Assembly (NCBI GenBank): GCA_947166385.1
Contig: CAMVEB010000001.1
Span: 292,649-356,648, forward strand
From: an uncultured Clostridia bacterium
GTDB taxonomy: Bacteria; Bacillota; Clostridia; Christensenellales; Aristaeellaceae
Length of the DNA stretch: 64,000 nt
Direction: 5' to 3'
Below are positions 17,981-26,760 of the stretch, piece after piece. Made by a program: the position numbers and the translations under genes. Position 1 is the first letter of the stretch. Every line of letters starts with the position of its first letter. Under the pieces are notes generated by a model. The model was not told where the DNA came from and made no database searches. It was given only the letters and a program-made list of their open reading frames with translations.

Positions 17981-18009
17981 TTGACTTTCTCGAAACTTCC
18001 CTTTATGCT
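17981..18009 (+). promoter_or_regulatory. Sigma-A promoter of the ABC-F gene
   Basis: TTGACT (17981-17986), a 17-nt spacer and TATGCT (18004-18009). The predicted start near 18016 leaves a leader of about 190 nt before the ABC-F start codon. Confidence 0.65.
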
Positions 18010-18133
18010 AGGAGCAGCTTGATGAAAGGAAGGGCTTTCGGGACCGATGAAATACAGCAACTGAAAAACCGGCCGCAAGACCCCAGGCTCACAGAGTCCG
18101 GGCGCAGTTTTTGTGTCGCCGTTTGGAGGTTGC

Positions 18134-18226
18134 ATGATGCGGGATCCGAACGTTTTTTTCTGTTCGCTTGCTGATATGCGCCTCCGCGGCAGGGAGGTGT
18201 TTTATTATGTCAAAATGCATGCTTGA
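18134..18226 (+). CDS. Leader peptide overlapping the ABC-F start
   Basis: 30 codons from ATG 18134 (29 from ATG 18137). GGAGG lies 4 nt (or 7 nt) upstream, a strong site. The peptide begins MMRDPNVFFCSLADMRLRG and its frame runs through the ABC-F ribosome site and past its start codon, ending at TGA 18224-18226 in a different frame. Ribosomes translating it must melt the hairpin at 18179-18199 that buries the ABC-F ribosome site. This is the layout of translational control in inducible antibiotic-resistance genes. No peptide data; inferred from sequence. Confidence 0.6.
   Translation: MMRDPNVFFCSLADMRLRGREVFYYVKMHA
18179..18199 (+). promoter_or_regulatory. Hairpin sequestering the ABC-F ribosome-binding site
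   Basis: CGCCTCC (18179-18185) pairs with GGAGGTG (18193-18199; one G-U pair) around a 7-nt loop, burying the GGGAGG ribosome site (18192-18197) of the gene at 18207. The leader peptide frame passes through the whole stem. Confidence 0.6.
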
Positions 18227-19868
18227 AATCAACGGGGTCCGGGTTTCCTTTGCCGACCGGCAGATCCTGGACCTGGATCAGCTTTCTGTTTACGACGGCG
18301 ACCGGATCGGTCTGATCGGCGAGAACGGGGCCGGCAAAACCACGCTCCTGCGTGTGCTCTCGGGTGAACTGACGCCGGAAGCCGGACAGATCCGCCGCCT
18401 TGCCCCCGTCGCCGTGATCCGCCAGCAGGGGGATGCCGACGCCGGTGACGACGCGGAAACCCGGGCCCAGTTTCAGGCCCTCGGCGCCCGGGAAGGCCTC
18501 TCCGGCGGCGAAATGACCCGGAACCGGATTGCCGGCGCGCTGTCCGCCCGGGCAGGTCTGTTGCTGGCGGACGAGCCCACCACCGACCTGGACCGGGAGG
18601 GGCTGGCGCTGCTGCGCAAAAAGCTGTCCGGCTTTGACGGCGCCGTTCTGCTTGTCTCTCACGACCGGACCCTGCTGCGGGAAATCTGCGACCGTATCTG
18701 GTATCTTGAGGACGGAAAGATCACCGTCTTCCCGGGCGGCTATGACAATTTTATGGAAGAAAGGCTCCGCCAGCGGGAACGCCAGGCTTTTGAGTACGAT
18801 CAGTATAAGACCGAGGTCAGGCGCCTGAAGGAAGCGGCCCAGCGGATGACGGAATGGGCGTCCTCCGTGAAGAAAGCGCCCAGCCGCATGGGAAACAGCG
18901 AAGCCCGCCTGCACACCCATGAATACACCAACGCCGTGCTGGGCCTGAGCAGCGCGAAACGCAAGATCCAGAACCGGATGAATCGGCTGGAAGTCAAAGA
19001 AAAACCCCGGACGCTGCCGGTGATCACCATGAAGCTGGGCGTGACCCACCCGTTCGAGGCCAGAAACGTCCTGGAGTTCCGCTGCACATATCTGCAGGCC
19101 GGAAGTAAAACGCTCCTGCGGGATTCCGGCTTTGTGCTGCCCACTGGCAGCAGAACCGCCATCATCGGGTCCAACGGCTGCGGCAAAACCACCCTCCTGC
19201 GCACGCTGACCGGACAGGCCGGGGCCGGCGTGCAGTTCCGCGGAAACGCCCGCTTCAACCCCGCCGCCCGAACCGGCTGGTTTGACCAGCACCATGAAAG
19301 CACCCTGAACCTGAACGGCAGTGTCCTGGAGAACATCATGAGGGAATCCGTCCATCCGGAGCACTTTGCCCGTACGGTCATGGCCTGCCTCGGGATCCGC
19401 GGGGACGATGTGTACAAACCACTGAACCTGCTGTCCGGCGGCGAGCGTGCGAAAACCGCCCTGGGCAAGCTGCTGCTGATGGACTGCAACACCCTCCTGC
19501 TGGACGAGCCCACCAACCATCTGGATCTGTTTACAATGGAGGAGCTGGAAAAGCTCCTGGCCGGCTACGGCGGCACGCTGCTCTTCGTCAGCCACGATGA
19601 GGAGTTTATCCGCAAGACCGCCACCCGCGTCGTCTGTTTTGAAAACGGCTGCCTGAAAACCTTTGAGGGCGGCTGGGAAGAAATGAAGGCGCCCCGGAAA
19701 AACGGCACGGCGGAAGAGGACAGAAAGATCGCCGTAACAAAACTGGAGATGCAGATGGCAGCAATCTCCGCCCGCCTCTCCAGCCCCAGAAAGGGCGACC
19801 GGCCGGATCTGCTTCAGGAAGATTATATGCGCCTGGCGGAAGAACTGCGGGAACTGAAAAAGCAGTGA
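18207..19868 (+). CDS. ABC-F family ATPase, putative ribosome-protection protein
   Basis: 553 residues, two ABC domains, no membrane segment. Domain 1: Walker A GENGAGKTT, signature LSGGEMTRNR, Walker B LLLADEPTTDLD. The linker (about 200-290) is rich in charged helices, as needed to reach the ribosomal tRNA sites. Domain 2: Walker A GSNGCGKTT, signature LLSGGERAKTALG, Walker B LLLDEPTNHLDL. A short charged C-terminal tail follows. The first domain is compact, as in antibiotic-resistance ABC-F proteins, which displace ribosome-targeting drugs (lincosamides, pleuromutilins, streptogramins). Which drug, if any, is not readable. The leader with its own peptide and SD hairpin strongly suggests inducible translation. 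It could also be a housekeeping ABC-F. Confidence 0.85.
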   Translation: MSKCMLEINGVRVSFADRQILDLDQLSVYDGDRIGLIGENGAGKTTLLRVLSGELTPEAGQIRRLAPVAVIRQQGDADAGDDAETRAQFQALGAREGLSGGEMTRNRIAGALSARAGLLLADEPTTDLDREGLALLRKKLSGFDGAVLLVSHDRTLLREICDRIWYLEDGKITVFPGGYDNFMEERLRQRERQAFEYDQYKTEVRRLKEAAQRMTEWASSVKKAPSRMGNSEARLHTHEYTNAVLGLSSAKRKIQNRMNRLEVKEKPRTLPVITMKLGVTHPFEARNVLEFRCTYLQAGSKTLLRDSGFVLPTGSRTAIIGSNGCGKTTLLRTLTGQAGAGVQFRGNARFNPAARTGWFDQHHESTLNLNGSVLENIMRESVHPEHFARTVMACLGIRGDDVYKPLNLLSGGERAKTALGKLLLMDCNTLLLDEPTNHLDLFTMEELEKLLAGYGGTLLFVSHDEEFIRKTATRVVCFENGCLKTFEGGWEEMKAPRKNGTAEEDRKIAVTKLEMQMAAISARLSSPRKGDRPDLLQEDYMRLAEELRELKKQ

Positions 19869-19883
19869 TATCCCGATATGGTC

Positions 19884-19911
19884 TTGTTGTTTCCTGATTC
19901 TTCGTTATAAT
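19884..19911 (+). promoter_or_regulatory. Promoter for malic enzyme
   Basis: TTGTTG (19884-19889), a 16-nt spacer and TATAAT (19906-19911), 34 nt before the start codon. Confidence 0.6.
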
Positions 19912-19945
19912 AGACGTCAGGAATAAACAGGAGGAGGGAAACCAT

Positions 19946-21115
19946 TTGAATTACGCGGAAGAATCCCTTCGGCTGCACGGTGAATGGCAGGGAAAAATCG
20001 AAGTCGTATCCCGTGTCCCCGTTCAGACCAGGGACGATCTGTCCCTTGCATATACGCCGGGCGTCGCCCAGCCCTGTCTGGAGATCCAGAAAGATTATGA
20101 CAAATCCTTCACCCTGACCCGCCGGCACAACCTGGTAGCCGTCATTACGGACGGTACCGCGGTGCTTGGCCTGGGCGATATCGGTCCGGAAGCCGGCATG
20201 CCCGTGATGGAAGGAAAGTGCGCGCTGTTCAAAGCCTTCGGCGATGTCGACGCCTTCCCGCTCTGCATCCGCAGCAAGGATGTGGACGAGATCGTACGCA
20301 CGATCTATCTGATCTCCGGCAGCTTTGGTGGCATCAACCTGGAGGACATCGCCGCACCCCGCTGCTTTGAGATTGAGCGGCGGCTGAAGGAGCTGTGCGA
20401 TATTCCCGTATTCCATGACGATCAGCACGGGACAGCTGTTGTTGTCGGTGCGGCACTGATCAACGCCCTGAAGGTGGTTAAAAAGGATATCAGTGAAGCG
20501 AAATGCGTCATCAACGGAGCCGGAAGCGCCGGTATTGCCATTGGTAAGCACCTGCTGAACCTGGGGGTGAAGCATCTGAAAATGGTAGACCGCTTCGGCA
20601 TTCTGTGCGAAGGGGAGCCAATGAATCCCGTCCAGGAGGAAATGGCGAAAATCACCAATCCGGAGAGATTCTCCGGCAAGCTGGCGGACGCGATGAAAGG
20701 CGCGGATGTATTCATCGGCGTCAGCGCGCCGCACATTGTGACCCGGGATATGATTCGCTCCATGGCGGAAGGCCCGGTCATCTTCCCGATGGCAAACCCT
20801 GTGCCGGAAATCGAGCCGGAGGAAGCACTGGCCGCCGGAGCAGCAGTGGTTGGCACCGGTCGCAGCGACCATCCGAACCAGATCAACAATGTGATGTGCT
20901 TCCCCGGACTGTTCCGCGGCGCGCTGGACGTCAGAGCGAAGGACATCAATGAAGAGATGAAGCAGGCTGCTTCCTATGCGCTGGCAGGTCTGGTTTCCGA
21001 CGAAGAACTGAGGAACGATTATATTCTGCCGATGGCCTTTGACAGGCGCATCGGCCCCGCCGTGGCAGCGGCCGTTGCCACGGCGGCCCGCGAGAGCGGC
21101 GTCGCCCGGCTCTGA
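19946..21115 (+). CDS. NAD(P)-dependent malic enzyme
   Basis: 389 residues, the short bacterial form. It oxidatively decarboxylates L-malate to pyruvate. Motifs: [38 protein letters not shown] (quoted in part: catalytic Lys in MEGK), FHDDQHGTA (metal ligands), and the Rossmann GxGxxG variant [11 protein letters not shown]. The start is TTG at 19946, preceded by GGAGGAGGG 7 nt upstream; the next ATG is far inside conserved sequence. Confidence 0.93.
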   Translation: MNYAEESLRLHGEWQGKIEVVSRVPVQTRDDLSLAYTPGVAQPCLEIQKDYDKSFTLTRRHNLVAVITDGTAVLGLGDIGPEAGMPVMEGKCALFKAFGDVDAFPLCIRSKDVDEIVRTIYLISGSFGGINLEDIAAPRCFEIERRLKELCDIPVFHDDQHGTAVVVGAALINALKVVKKDISEAKCVINGAGSAGIAIGKHLLNLGVKHLKMVDRFGILCEGEPMNPVQEEMAKITNPERFSGKLADAMKGADVFIGVSAPHIVTRDMIRSMAEGPVIFPMANPVPEIEPEEALAAGAAVVGTGRSDHPNQINNVMCFPGLFRGALDVRAKDINEEMKQAASYALAGLVSDEELRNDYILPMAFDRRIGPAVAAAVATAARESGVARL

Positions 21116-21119
21116 TGGA

Positions 21120-21281
21120 TCAGACAGGCTTCTCCTTCTTTTTGCTTTCCATCATTTCATTCAGGATCCGCCACAGCGTGGAGCGGCTGATTCCCAGCTG
21201 CCGCGCAGTTTCAGACTGATTGCCCTTGTTTGCGGTCAGCGTCTGTTCGACGACTTTCCGGGTGATCTCCTCCAGCGTCAT
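21120..21281 (-). pseudogene. Fis-type HTH fragment of a sigma-54-type activator
   Basis: 53 codons: TLEEITRKVVEQTLTANKGN followed by QSETARQLGISRSTLWRIL, the C-terminal Fis/HTH_8 helix-turn-helix of NtrC- or PrpR-like enhancer-binding proteins. No AAA+ or sensor domain precedes it; upstream sequence changes directly into the divergent VOC gene, and no good ribosome site precedes its ATG. It is probably the 3' remnant of a deleted regulator, although a free Fis-like protein cannot be excluded. Confidence 0.65.
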
Positions 21282-21313
21282 GCCTGCCGATGACAGAAGG
21301 AGTGGAAAGAACC

Positions 21314-21667
21314 ATGTCTGAAATCAGGTATGAACTCGCTCATGTAGGCATCAACGGACAGAATCCAGAGGAAGCGAAGGCCATCGCCACGCTGTTCGCG
21401 GAGATCTTCCGTCTGCAGCCCCGGGAAGGCAACAGCTCCACCTTCGCCGGAAACGCGGTGGAAGTCATGAGAACGCCCTATCTCGGAACGCACGGCCATA
21501 TCGGCATGTATACCGAGGACTGCGAAGCGGCCGTAAAGGATCTGGAATCACACGGCTTTGAAGTGGATATGAGCACCGCCAAATACAAGCCGGACGGAAC
21601 GCTGAACGCCGTTTATCTGAAGCAGGAAGTCGGCGGTTTTGCTCTCCATATCGTACGCAAACCCTGA
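21314..21667 (+). CDS. VOC-family protein related to the C-terminal domain of KDPG aldolases
   Basis: 117 residues, a single VOC/glyoxalase-fold domain. Segments such as YELAHVGINGQN, AVEVMRTPYLGTHGHIGMYT and VGGFALHIVRK resemble the VOC domain that several Clostridia carry fused behind 2-keto-3-deoxy-6-phosphogluconate aldolase (from memory of the family). Here the aldolase part is missing, so it is a free-standing version or the remaining half of such a gene. Start 21314 has GAAGGAG about 11 nt upstream. Confidence 0.7.
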   Translation: MSEIRYELAHVGINGQNPEEAKAIATLFAEIFRLQPREGNSSTFAGNAVEVMRTPYLGTHGHIGMYTEDCEAAVKDLESHGFEVDMSTAKYKPDGTLNAVYLKQEVGGFALHIVRKP

Positions 21668-21691
21668 GCCCCCTGCCGTGCCGTTCTGCCC

Positions 21692-22288
21692 TCAGACGTT
21701 CTGCAGCGCCATCAGGCCCATACAGATCAGGAACGTTCCGGCCAGCATGGCTGCCAGGGAGACCGGCCACTTTCCCGTCTTATTGAAGCCGTAGAAATCC
21801 TCCCACCGCTTTTCTGCCGGGGCATACAGAATTCTGTACAGGTACAGCGGACCGTAAAGCAGGACCGGCAGCAGGCCTAACAGACTCTGCGCAAAACTCA
21901 TTCCCCGCTTTTCCAGCACGCAGAAAGAAACAATCGCTGCCAGGGGCGTCAGCAGGTGCATGAACAGATCCGGGCCCTTCAGCAAAACCTGCACCCAGTC
22001 CTTCCCGACGCTCGGCGCCAGAAAGAAGAATACCGTCAGCATGGTTACGGTGACAGCCGCCGTGCCGATATATTTCAGGATCCAGACCCATTCCGGAACG
22101 GAACCCGACAGCGCGGCGACCGCCGTAATCAGCGCGACCGCCGCGCAAAGCACGTTGCTCTGGCAGGTGAAGTACCGGAAGGCCTTCTTCAGGCGCTCCG
22201 GCGCCCATGCCCGGTCTTTGCGGGCAAATCCGATCAGCAAAAAGGCTGTGATCAGAAAGATCGCCAGGTTCAGGATCACATCCATCAT
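21692..22288 (-). CDS. Pr6Pr-like six-helix membrane protein
   Basis: 198 residues with six predicted membrane helices, small polar loops, and the pattern FRYFTCQSNVLCA near the start followed by LTPLAAIVSF. This fits the Pr6Pr/FAR-17a-like integral membrane family of unknown function. Thirty bp downstream of the amino-acid-type receptor gene and probably in its transcript. Confidence 0.65.
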   Translation of the reverse strand: MMDVILNLAIFLITAFLLIGFARKDRAWAPERLKKAFRYFTCQSNVLCAAVALITAVAALSGSVPEWVWILKYIGTAAVTVTMLTVFFFLAPSVGKDWVQVLLKGPDLFMHLLTPLAAIVSFCVLEKRGMSFAQSLLGLLPVLLYGPLYLYRILYAPAEKRWEDFYGFNKTGKWPVSLAAMLAGTFLICMGLMALQNV

Positions 22289-22317
22289 TCTCCGTTTCTC
22301 CCCTTCCCGGCCCCCGC

Positions 22318-23139
22318 TTACGCGGCATCGGCCGGCTGTTCTTCCGTCGTCAGGTGGAAGTATTCTTCCGCCAGCGCGTCGATCCTGCCGGAATCCTTTT
22401 CCCGCCGGATGAAATCATTCACATAGGCCAGCAATTCCTCATTCCCCTTCGGCATCAGGAACCCGAGCTGCCCCTGGGTAAACGGCTCATGAATCAGCGG
22501 AGCGGCCAGGCGGGCATCCAGCCCGGTATAAAAGCCGGCCTCCATCACCTCCGTAATCATGACGTCCGCCTCCCCGGAAGCGACCAGCCCGGGGATTTCC
22601 TGGTTCACCTCATGAATGATCAGCGTGGCATCCGGCAGATTCTCCCGGGCGAACTTCTCATTGAGGCCGCCCGGGTTTTCCATCACCCGGACCTCCGGCC
22701 TGTTGATGGCTTCCAGGCTGATATACTTCTCCGCGTCCTCCCTCCGGCAAAGCACCGTTTTGCCGTTGGTCAGATAGCCTTCCGACATCAGTGCCTGCTC
22801 TTTCCGGGCGTCGGTGATCGTAATGCCGCAGACCGCCAGATCAAACTTCCCGGCCAGGGTGTCCTCCATCAGGGTCGGCCAGGATGTTTTCACATACTCG
22901 ATGGTGACCCCCATCTCCGCCGCGAGATCCCAGACCAGCTCCACATCAAACCCGACATAGATGCCGGCCTCCGGATCCCAGTAGGACATCGGCTGATAAT
23001 CCCCCGTCATTCCCACGCGCAGGACGCCGCGTTCCCGGATCTCCCGGAGGATCCCCGTCTCCCCTGTTTCCGCCGCGCTGAAGCCGCACAGACTCAGCAG
23101 CACGGCCAGTGCCAGTATGAACGAAATCATTCTTTTCAT
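22318..23139 (-). CDS. PBP2-type (SBP_bac_3) periplasmic receptor, PheC-like
   Basis: 273 residues: signal peptide (about 1-24), then a type-2 periplasmic binding fold with RGVLRVGMTGDYQPMSYWD, GFDVELVWDLAAEMGV and KFDLAVCGITITDARK. This order is typical of amino-acid receptors and of cyclohexadienyl dehydratase (PheC), which shares the fold and the TGDY.P.S start. No ABC permease or ATPase is adjacent, so an enzyme or an orphan receptor is possible. Not a lipoprotein: no Cys at the cut site, though one lies within the hydrophobic core. Confidence 0.8.
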   Translation of the reverse strand: MKRMISFILALAVLLSLCGFSAAETGETGILREIRERGVLRVGMTGDYQPMSYWDPEAGIYVGFDVELVWDLAAEMGVTIEYVKTSWPTLMEDTLAGKFDLAVCGITITDARKEQALMSEGYLTNGKTVLCRREDAEKYISLEAINRPEVRVMENPGGLNEKFARENLPDATLIIHEVNQEIPGLVASGEADVMITEVMEAGFYTGLDARLAAPLIHEPFTQGQLGFLMPKGNEELLAYVNDFIRREKDSGRIDALAEEYFHLTTEEQPADAA

Positions 23140-23216
23140 AATGCTGTCGCTCCGATCCCTCTGAAAATTCCGGTAGTATGATAGAGGATAAATCCCCGAT
23201 CGTCAACCCGGGAAGG

Positions 23217-23248
23217 AAAACACCCTGCCGGGCTGGCAGGGTGTTTTT
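23217..23248 (-). terminator. Rho-independent terminator after the EF-G paralogue
   Basis: Stem of about 13 bp (ACACCCTGCC / GGCAGGGTGT plus flanking A/T pairs) with a 5-nt loop and T-runs on both strands, 13 nt beyond the stop at 23261. Confidence 0.85.
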
Positions 23249-23260
23249 GATGCGTTCGGA

Positions 23261-25348
23261 TTATTCCTCGTCGTCGTCTTCGATCTTCGCGTTTGCGATA
23301 ATCTTCTGGGCTTCGACCTGGGGCACTTCCTCATAGCGCTCAAACCGCATGGAGAAGGAGCCTCTCGCCTGCGTCATGCTGCGCAGGTCGGTAGCGTACT
23401 TGAACATCTCCGCCAGGGGCGCTTCCGCCTCCAGCTGCTGCATGCCGTTCACCTGGTTCATACCCATGATGCGGCCGCGGCGCTTGTTCATGTCGCCCAT
23501 GATATCGCCCATGTACTCGTTCGGAACCAGCACTTCCACGTGCATGATGGGCTCCAGCAGGACGGGGCTGGCATCCATACAGCCCTTCTTGTAGGCGATG
23601 CGGGCCGCCGTCTTGAAGGCCATTTCGGAAGAGTCGACCGGATGGTAGGATCCGTCGTACAGCTTCGCGTGCAGATGCACCATCGGGTATCCCGCCAGGA
23701 CGCCCTTCACGATGTTCTCGCGCAGGCCCTTTTCCACGCTGGGAATGAAGTTCCGCGGAACCACGCCGCCCACGACGGCATCTTCAAACTCGAATTCCGC
23801 GTCGCTGTCGGTAATGGGGCTGAACTCGATCCACACATCGCCGAACTGGCCGTGGCCGCCGGTCTGCTTCTTGTGGCGTCCCTGGACCTTCACTGTCTTG
23901 CGGATGGTTTCACGGTACGGGATCTTGGGATCCTGCAGCACCGCGTTCGCGCCGAACTTGGAAGCCAGCTTGTTCTTGATCACATCCAGGTGCATTTCGC
24001 CCTGACCGCTCAGCTCGGTCTCGGTGGTTTCGGCATTCTTTTCGATCTTAATGGAGGGATCTTCTTCCGCCAGACGGTTCAGGCCGCTGAAGACTTTGTC
24101 TTCCTCGCCCTGCTTCGCGGCAAACACGGCCTTGGAGATGCAGGGAGCCGGGAACTCGATCGCCGGATAAACGATCGGATTGCTCGGGTCGCACAGCGTA
24201 TCGCCGGTGGATGTGATCTGCAGCTTGGCCAGCGCGCCGAGGTCGCCCGCATGGAGCTTCTCCACGTTGGTCTGCTTGTTGCCCTTCATGGAGAAGAGGC
24301 CGCCCGCCTTTTCCGTTTTTTCCTTGTTGGCGTTGTACAGGGGGGTGGAGCTTGTCAGCGTACCGGAGAAGATCCGGAACAGGCTCAGCTTGCCGACGAA
24401 CGGGTCGGCAATCGTCTTGAACACGAGAGCGGAGAAGGGTTCATCATCCTTGCAGGCGCGCTCGATCTCATCGCCGGTCTTCGGGTTCTTGCCCTTCTGG
24501 GTCAGGCCTTCATGGCCGGGAGAAGGCAGATACTTGGCGATCAGGTCCAGCGTCCGGGCGATGCCCACGCCGGTCAGGGCGGAACAGGCGACGACAGGAA
24601 CGATGCTGCCGTCCTTCATGCCCTTGATGAAACCGGCCATAACGTCTTCATGGCTCAGCTCGCCGTTCTCGAAGTACTTCTCCATCAGTTCCTCGTCCGC
24701 GGAGGCAGCCTGCTCGGTCAGGTTCTCATAAGCTTCGTTGACTTCGCTTTCCAGATCGGCGGGCATAGGCACTTCGGTGCTCTTCTTGTAGGAGCCTTCG
24801 TAGGCTTTCCTCTCCAGAACGTTCACAACGCCCTTGAAGCTGGCGCCCTGCCCCAGGGGCAGCAGGATCGGCACGACGCTGGGGCCGTATTTTTCCCGCA
24901 GCTGGGCAACGACCTTTTCAAAATTGGCGTGCTCGCGGTCCATCTGGTTGACCACGAACATACGGCCCAGGTTCGCCTTGCCGGCATTGTCCCAGGCTTT
25001 CTCCGCGCCGACGCTCAGGCCGTTCACGCCGCCGACCACGATGACCGCGGTCTCGATCACACGCAGGGGCCCCATCTGCTCGCCGATGAAGTCAAAGTAT
25101 CCGGGAACGTCGATCACGTTGATCACTTTGCCGGCCCACGGAATGGGCGCGTAGGAAGCACTGATGGAAAAACCGCGCTTTTTCTCTTCGGGATCAAAGT
25201 CGGAAACGGTGCTTCCGTCTTCCACCTTGCCCTGGCGGTCGATCATTCCGGCAGCGAAGAGCATCGCCTCGGTCAGCGTGGTCTTGCCCTCGCTGCCATG
25301 ACCCATGAGGGCGATATTCCGGATGTTGCTCGTTACGAATTCAGCCAT
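23261..25348 (-). CDS. Elongation factor G paralogue (EF-G2-like)
   Basis: 695 residues with the five-domain EF-G layout. GTPase motifs are G1 GHGSEGKT, G3 DVPGYFDF (instead of DTPGH) and G4 NQMD (instead of NKMD). The missing catalytic His after DxPG is notable, since it activates water in canonical EF-G. Such divergent paralogues occur beside a canonical fusA in many Clostridia and have roles in translation or ribosome release that are not settled. Start 25348 has GGAGG 8 nt upstream. Acidic C-terminal tail. Confidence 0.85.
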   Translation of the reverse strand: MAEFVTSNIRNIALMGHGSEGKTTLTEAMLFAAGMIDRQGKVEDGSTVSDFDPEEKKRGFSISASYAPIPWAGKVINVIDVPGYFDFIGEQMGPLRVIETAVIVVGGVNGLSVGAEKAWDNAGKANLGRMFVVNQMDREHANFEKVVAQLREKYGPSVVPILLPLGQGASFKGVVNVLERKAYEGSYKKSTEVPMPADLESEVNEAYENLTEQAASADEELMEKYFENGELSHEDVMAGFIKGMKDGSIVPVVACSALTGVGIARTLDLIAKYLPSPGHEGLTQKGKNPKTGDEIERACKDDEPFSALVFKTIADPFVGKLSLFRIFSGTLTSSTPLYNANKEKTEKAGGLFSMKGNKQTNVEKLHAGDLGALAKLQITSTGDTLCDPSNPIVYPAIEFPAPCISKAVFAAKQGEEDKVFSGLNRLAEEDPSIKIEKNAETTETELSGQGEMHLDVIKNKLASKFGANAVLQDPKIPYRETIRKTVKVQGRHKKQTGGHGQFGDVWIEFSPITDSDAEFEFEDAVVGGVVPRNFIPSVEKGLRENIVKGVLAGYPMVHLHAKLYDGSYHPVDSSEMAFKTAARIAYKKGCMDASPVLLEPIMHVEVLVPNEYMGDIMGDMNKRRGRIMGMNQVNGMQQLEAEAPLAEMFKYATDLRSMTQARGSFSMRFERYEEVPQVEAQKIIANAKIEDDDEE

Positions 25349-25491
25349 TGTAGATTCCTCCAATATTCATTTGATTACCATTATATCCCCTTCGTTCCCT
25401 GAATAATGAAGGGAATCATATGCCATGTCAAATTTAATTATACCACATGCCGCGGCTCTTGAAAAGTGATTTTTGTGTTTTCAGGCAAATT

Positions 25492-26256
25492 TCAGGACGG
25501 AATCTCCAGATTCAGCAGTCTTTTCATCCGTTCCAGCTCTTCCTGCGTCCCGCTGGTTTCCAGCTCCACGCAGCCTTCGCCTTCATCCGCCAGCAGCCTG
25601 TTCCGCGCCAGCACACGCTTCAGCTGCCGGGCGGTTCCCTCGCTGCCTTCCGTAATGGCGATCCGCTCCGGCAGCATGTTCCGGATGATGCCCTTCAGGA
25701 AAACATAATGGGTGCAGCCCAGTACCACCGCGTCGACCTTTCTCAGATCGTATCCGGCAAACAGCTGCTCCAGGTAGGCCCGGGCGCCGTCCCAGTCCTC
25801 CTGCTCCACGTGCTCCATCAGCCCGACGCAGGGGACTTTCACGGCGCCTTCCCCGTATTTCTCCATCAGCCTGGCGAACTTTTCCTGCCGCAGCGTCAGC
25901 GGCGTCGCCATCACGAGGATGCTCCCGCTCTTCCGGATTTCCGACGCGGGCTTGAGTGCCGGCTCCATCCCGATGACCGGAATCGTCAGCTCCCGCCGCA
26001 GCGTCGAGGCCGCGGCGCCTGTCGCCGTATTGCAGGCGATGACCAGCGCCTTGATCCGCCGTTCCAGCAGCTTCCCCGTCACTTCCCGCACCAGCCGGAT
26101 CACTTCCTCCGTGCTCTTGGTGCCGTAGGGGGCGTTCGCCCGGTCCCCGTAATAGAGGAAATGCTCCTGCGGGAGCAGGCGGACCATGGCCTGCAGGGCG
26201 CTGATGCCCCCGACGCCGCTGTCGAAAATACCGATCGGATCCTTTGCCTGATTCAT
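25492..26256 (-). CDS. murI: Glutamate racemase
   Basis: 254 residues. Converts L- to D-glutamate for peptidoglycan. Both catalytic cysteines sit in conserved contexts: ALVIACNTATGA and VVLGCTHYVF. The N-terminal GIFDSGVGG and YYGDRANAPYG are family signatures. Start 26256 is chosen because AGGAG lies about 6 nt upstream and the protein then begins at the usual distance from GIFDSG. Confidence 0.95.
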   Translation of the reverse strand: MNQAKDPIGIFDSGVGGISALQAMVRLLPQEHFLYYGDRANAPYGTKSTEEVIRLVREVTGKLLERRIKALVIACNTATGAAASTLRRELTIPVIGMEPALKPASEIRKSGSILVMATPLTLRQEKFARLMEKYGEGAVKVPCVGLMEHVEQEDWDGARAYLEQLFAGYDLRKVDAVVLGCTHYVFLKGIIRNMLPERIAITEGSEGTARQLKRVLARNRLLADEGEGCVELETSGTQEELERMKRLLNLEIPS

Positions 26257-26425
26257 GCCTTTCTCCTGTTTGCCGTCTTTGCCGTATCCTGCTGTCTGCA
26301 TTTTATCAAATTCCCCTTCTTCTGTAAACCTCATTGTATTTTTCCGCCGTTTCCGCTATGATGGTTCCGGAGACAGATGCGGTTCCTGCCCGGTTTCCTG
26401 CCGGACAGGAGGACGGAGGTGATTG

Positions 26426-26638
26426 ATGGTGGAAGAAATTCTGATCGGGGATGTCATTCTTACCCGCAAATCCCATCCCTGCGGCGGCAGCGAGTGGACG
26501 GTCATCCGGACCGGTGCCGATATCAAGATCCGCTGCAACACCTGCGGGCGCCTGGTCATGATGGACCGGGAAACCTTCCTGAAGCGGCGGAAGTCCGTTC
26601 TTTCCCGTCCGCAGCCCCCGGCGGAAACGCCGGAATGA
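26426..26638 (+). CDS. DUF951 family small protein
   Basis: 70 residues. Shows the family pattern IGDVILTRKSHPCGG, a Trp-containing strand and CNTCGRLVMMDRE, with three cysteines and a His suitable for one metal site. Universal in Bacillota, function unknown. GGAGGTG lies 4 nt before ATG 26426. Divergent from murI. Confidence 0.85.
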   Translation: MVEEILIGDVILTRKSHPCGGSEWTVIRTGADIKIRCNTCGRLVMMDRETFLKRRKSVLSRPQPPAETPE

Positions 26639-26760
26639 CCCGTTTTCCCTCCTTTCCGCGCGTGAAACTTGCCAATTCTTCCAGCCCTGTGATATACTGA
26701 CAGGACCTGTTTTGATGATTCGCAGCTTTTTGAGTATTAATGATTTTGAACGAAAGGTCG

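Noticed and set aside
18040..18130. Rho-independent attenuator in the ABC-F leader
   Set aside because: T-runs occur near 18107 and 18152, but no stable stem precedes them; the SD hairpin explains control better.
23540..25402. 620-codon plus-strand frame opposite the EF-G paralogue
   Set aside because: Antisense shadow; the minus strand has the full set of EF-G motifs.
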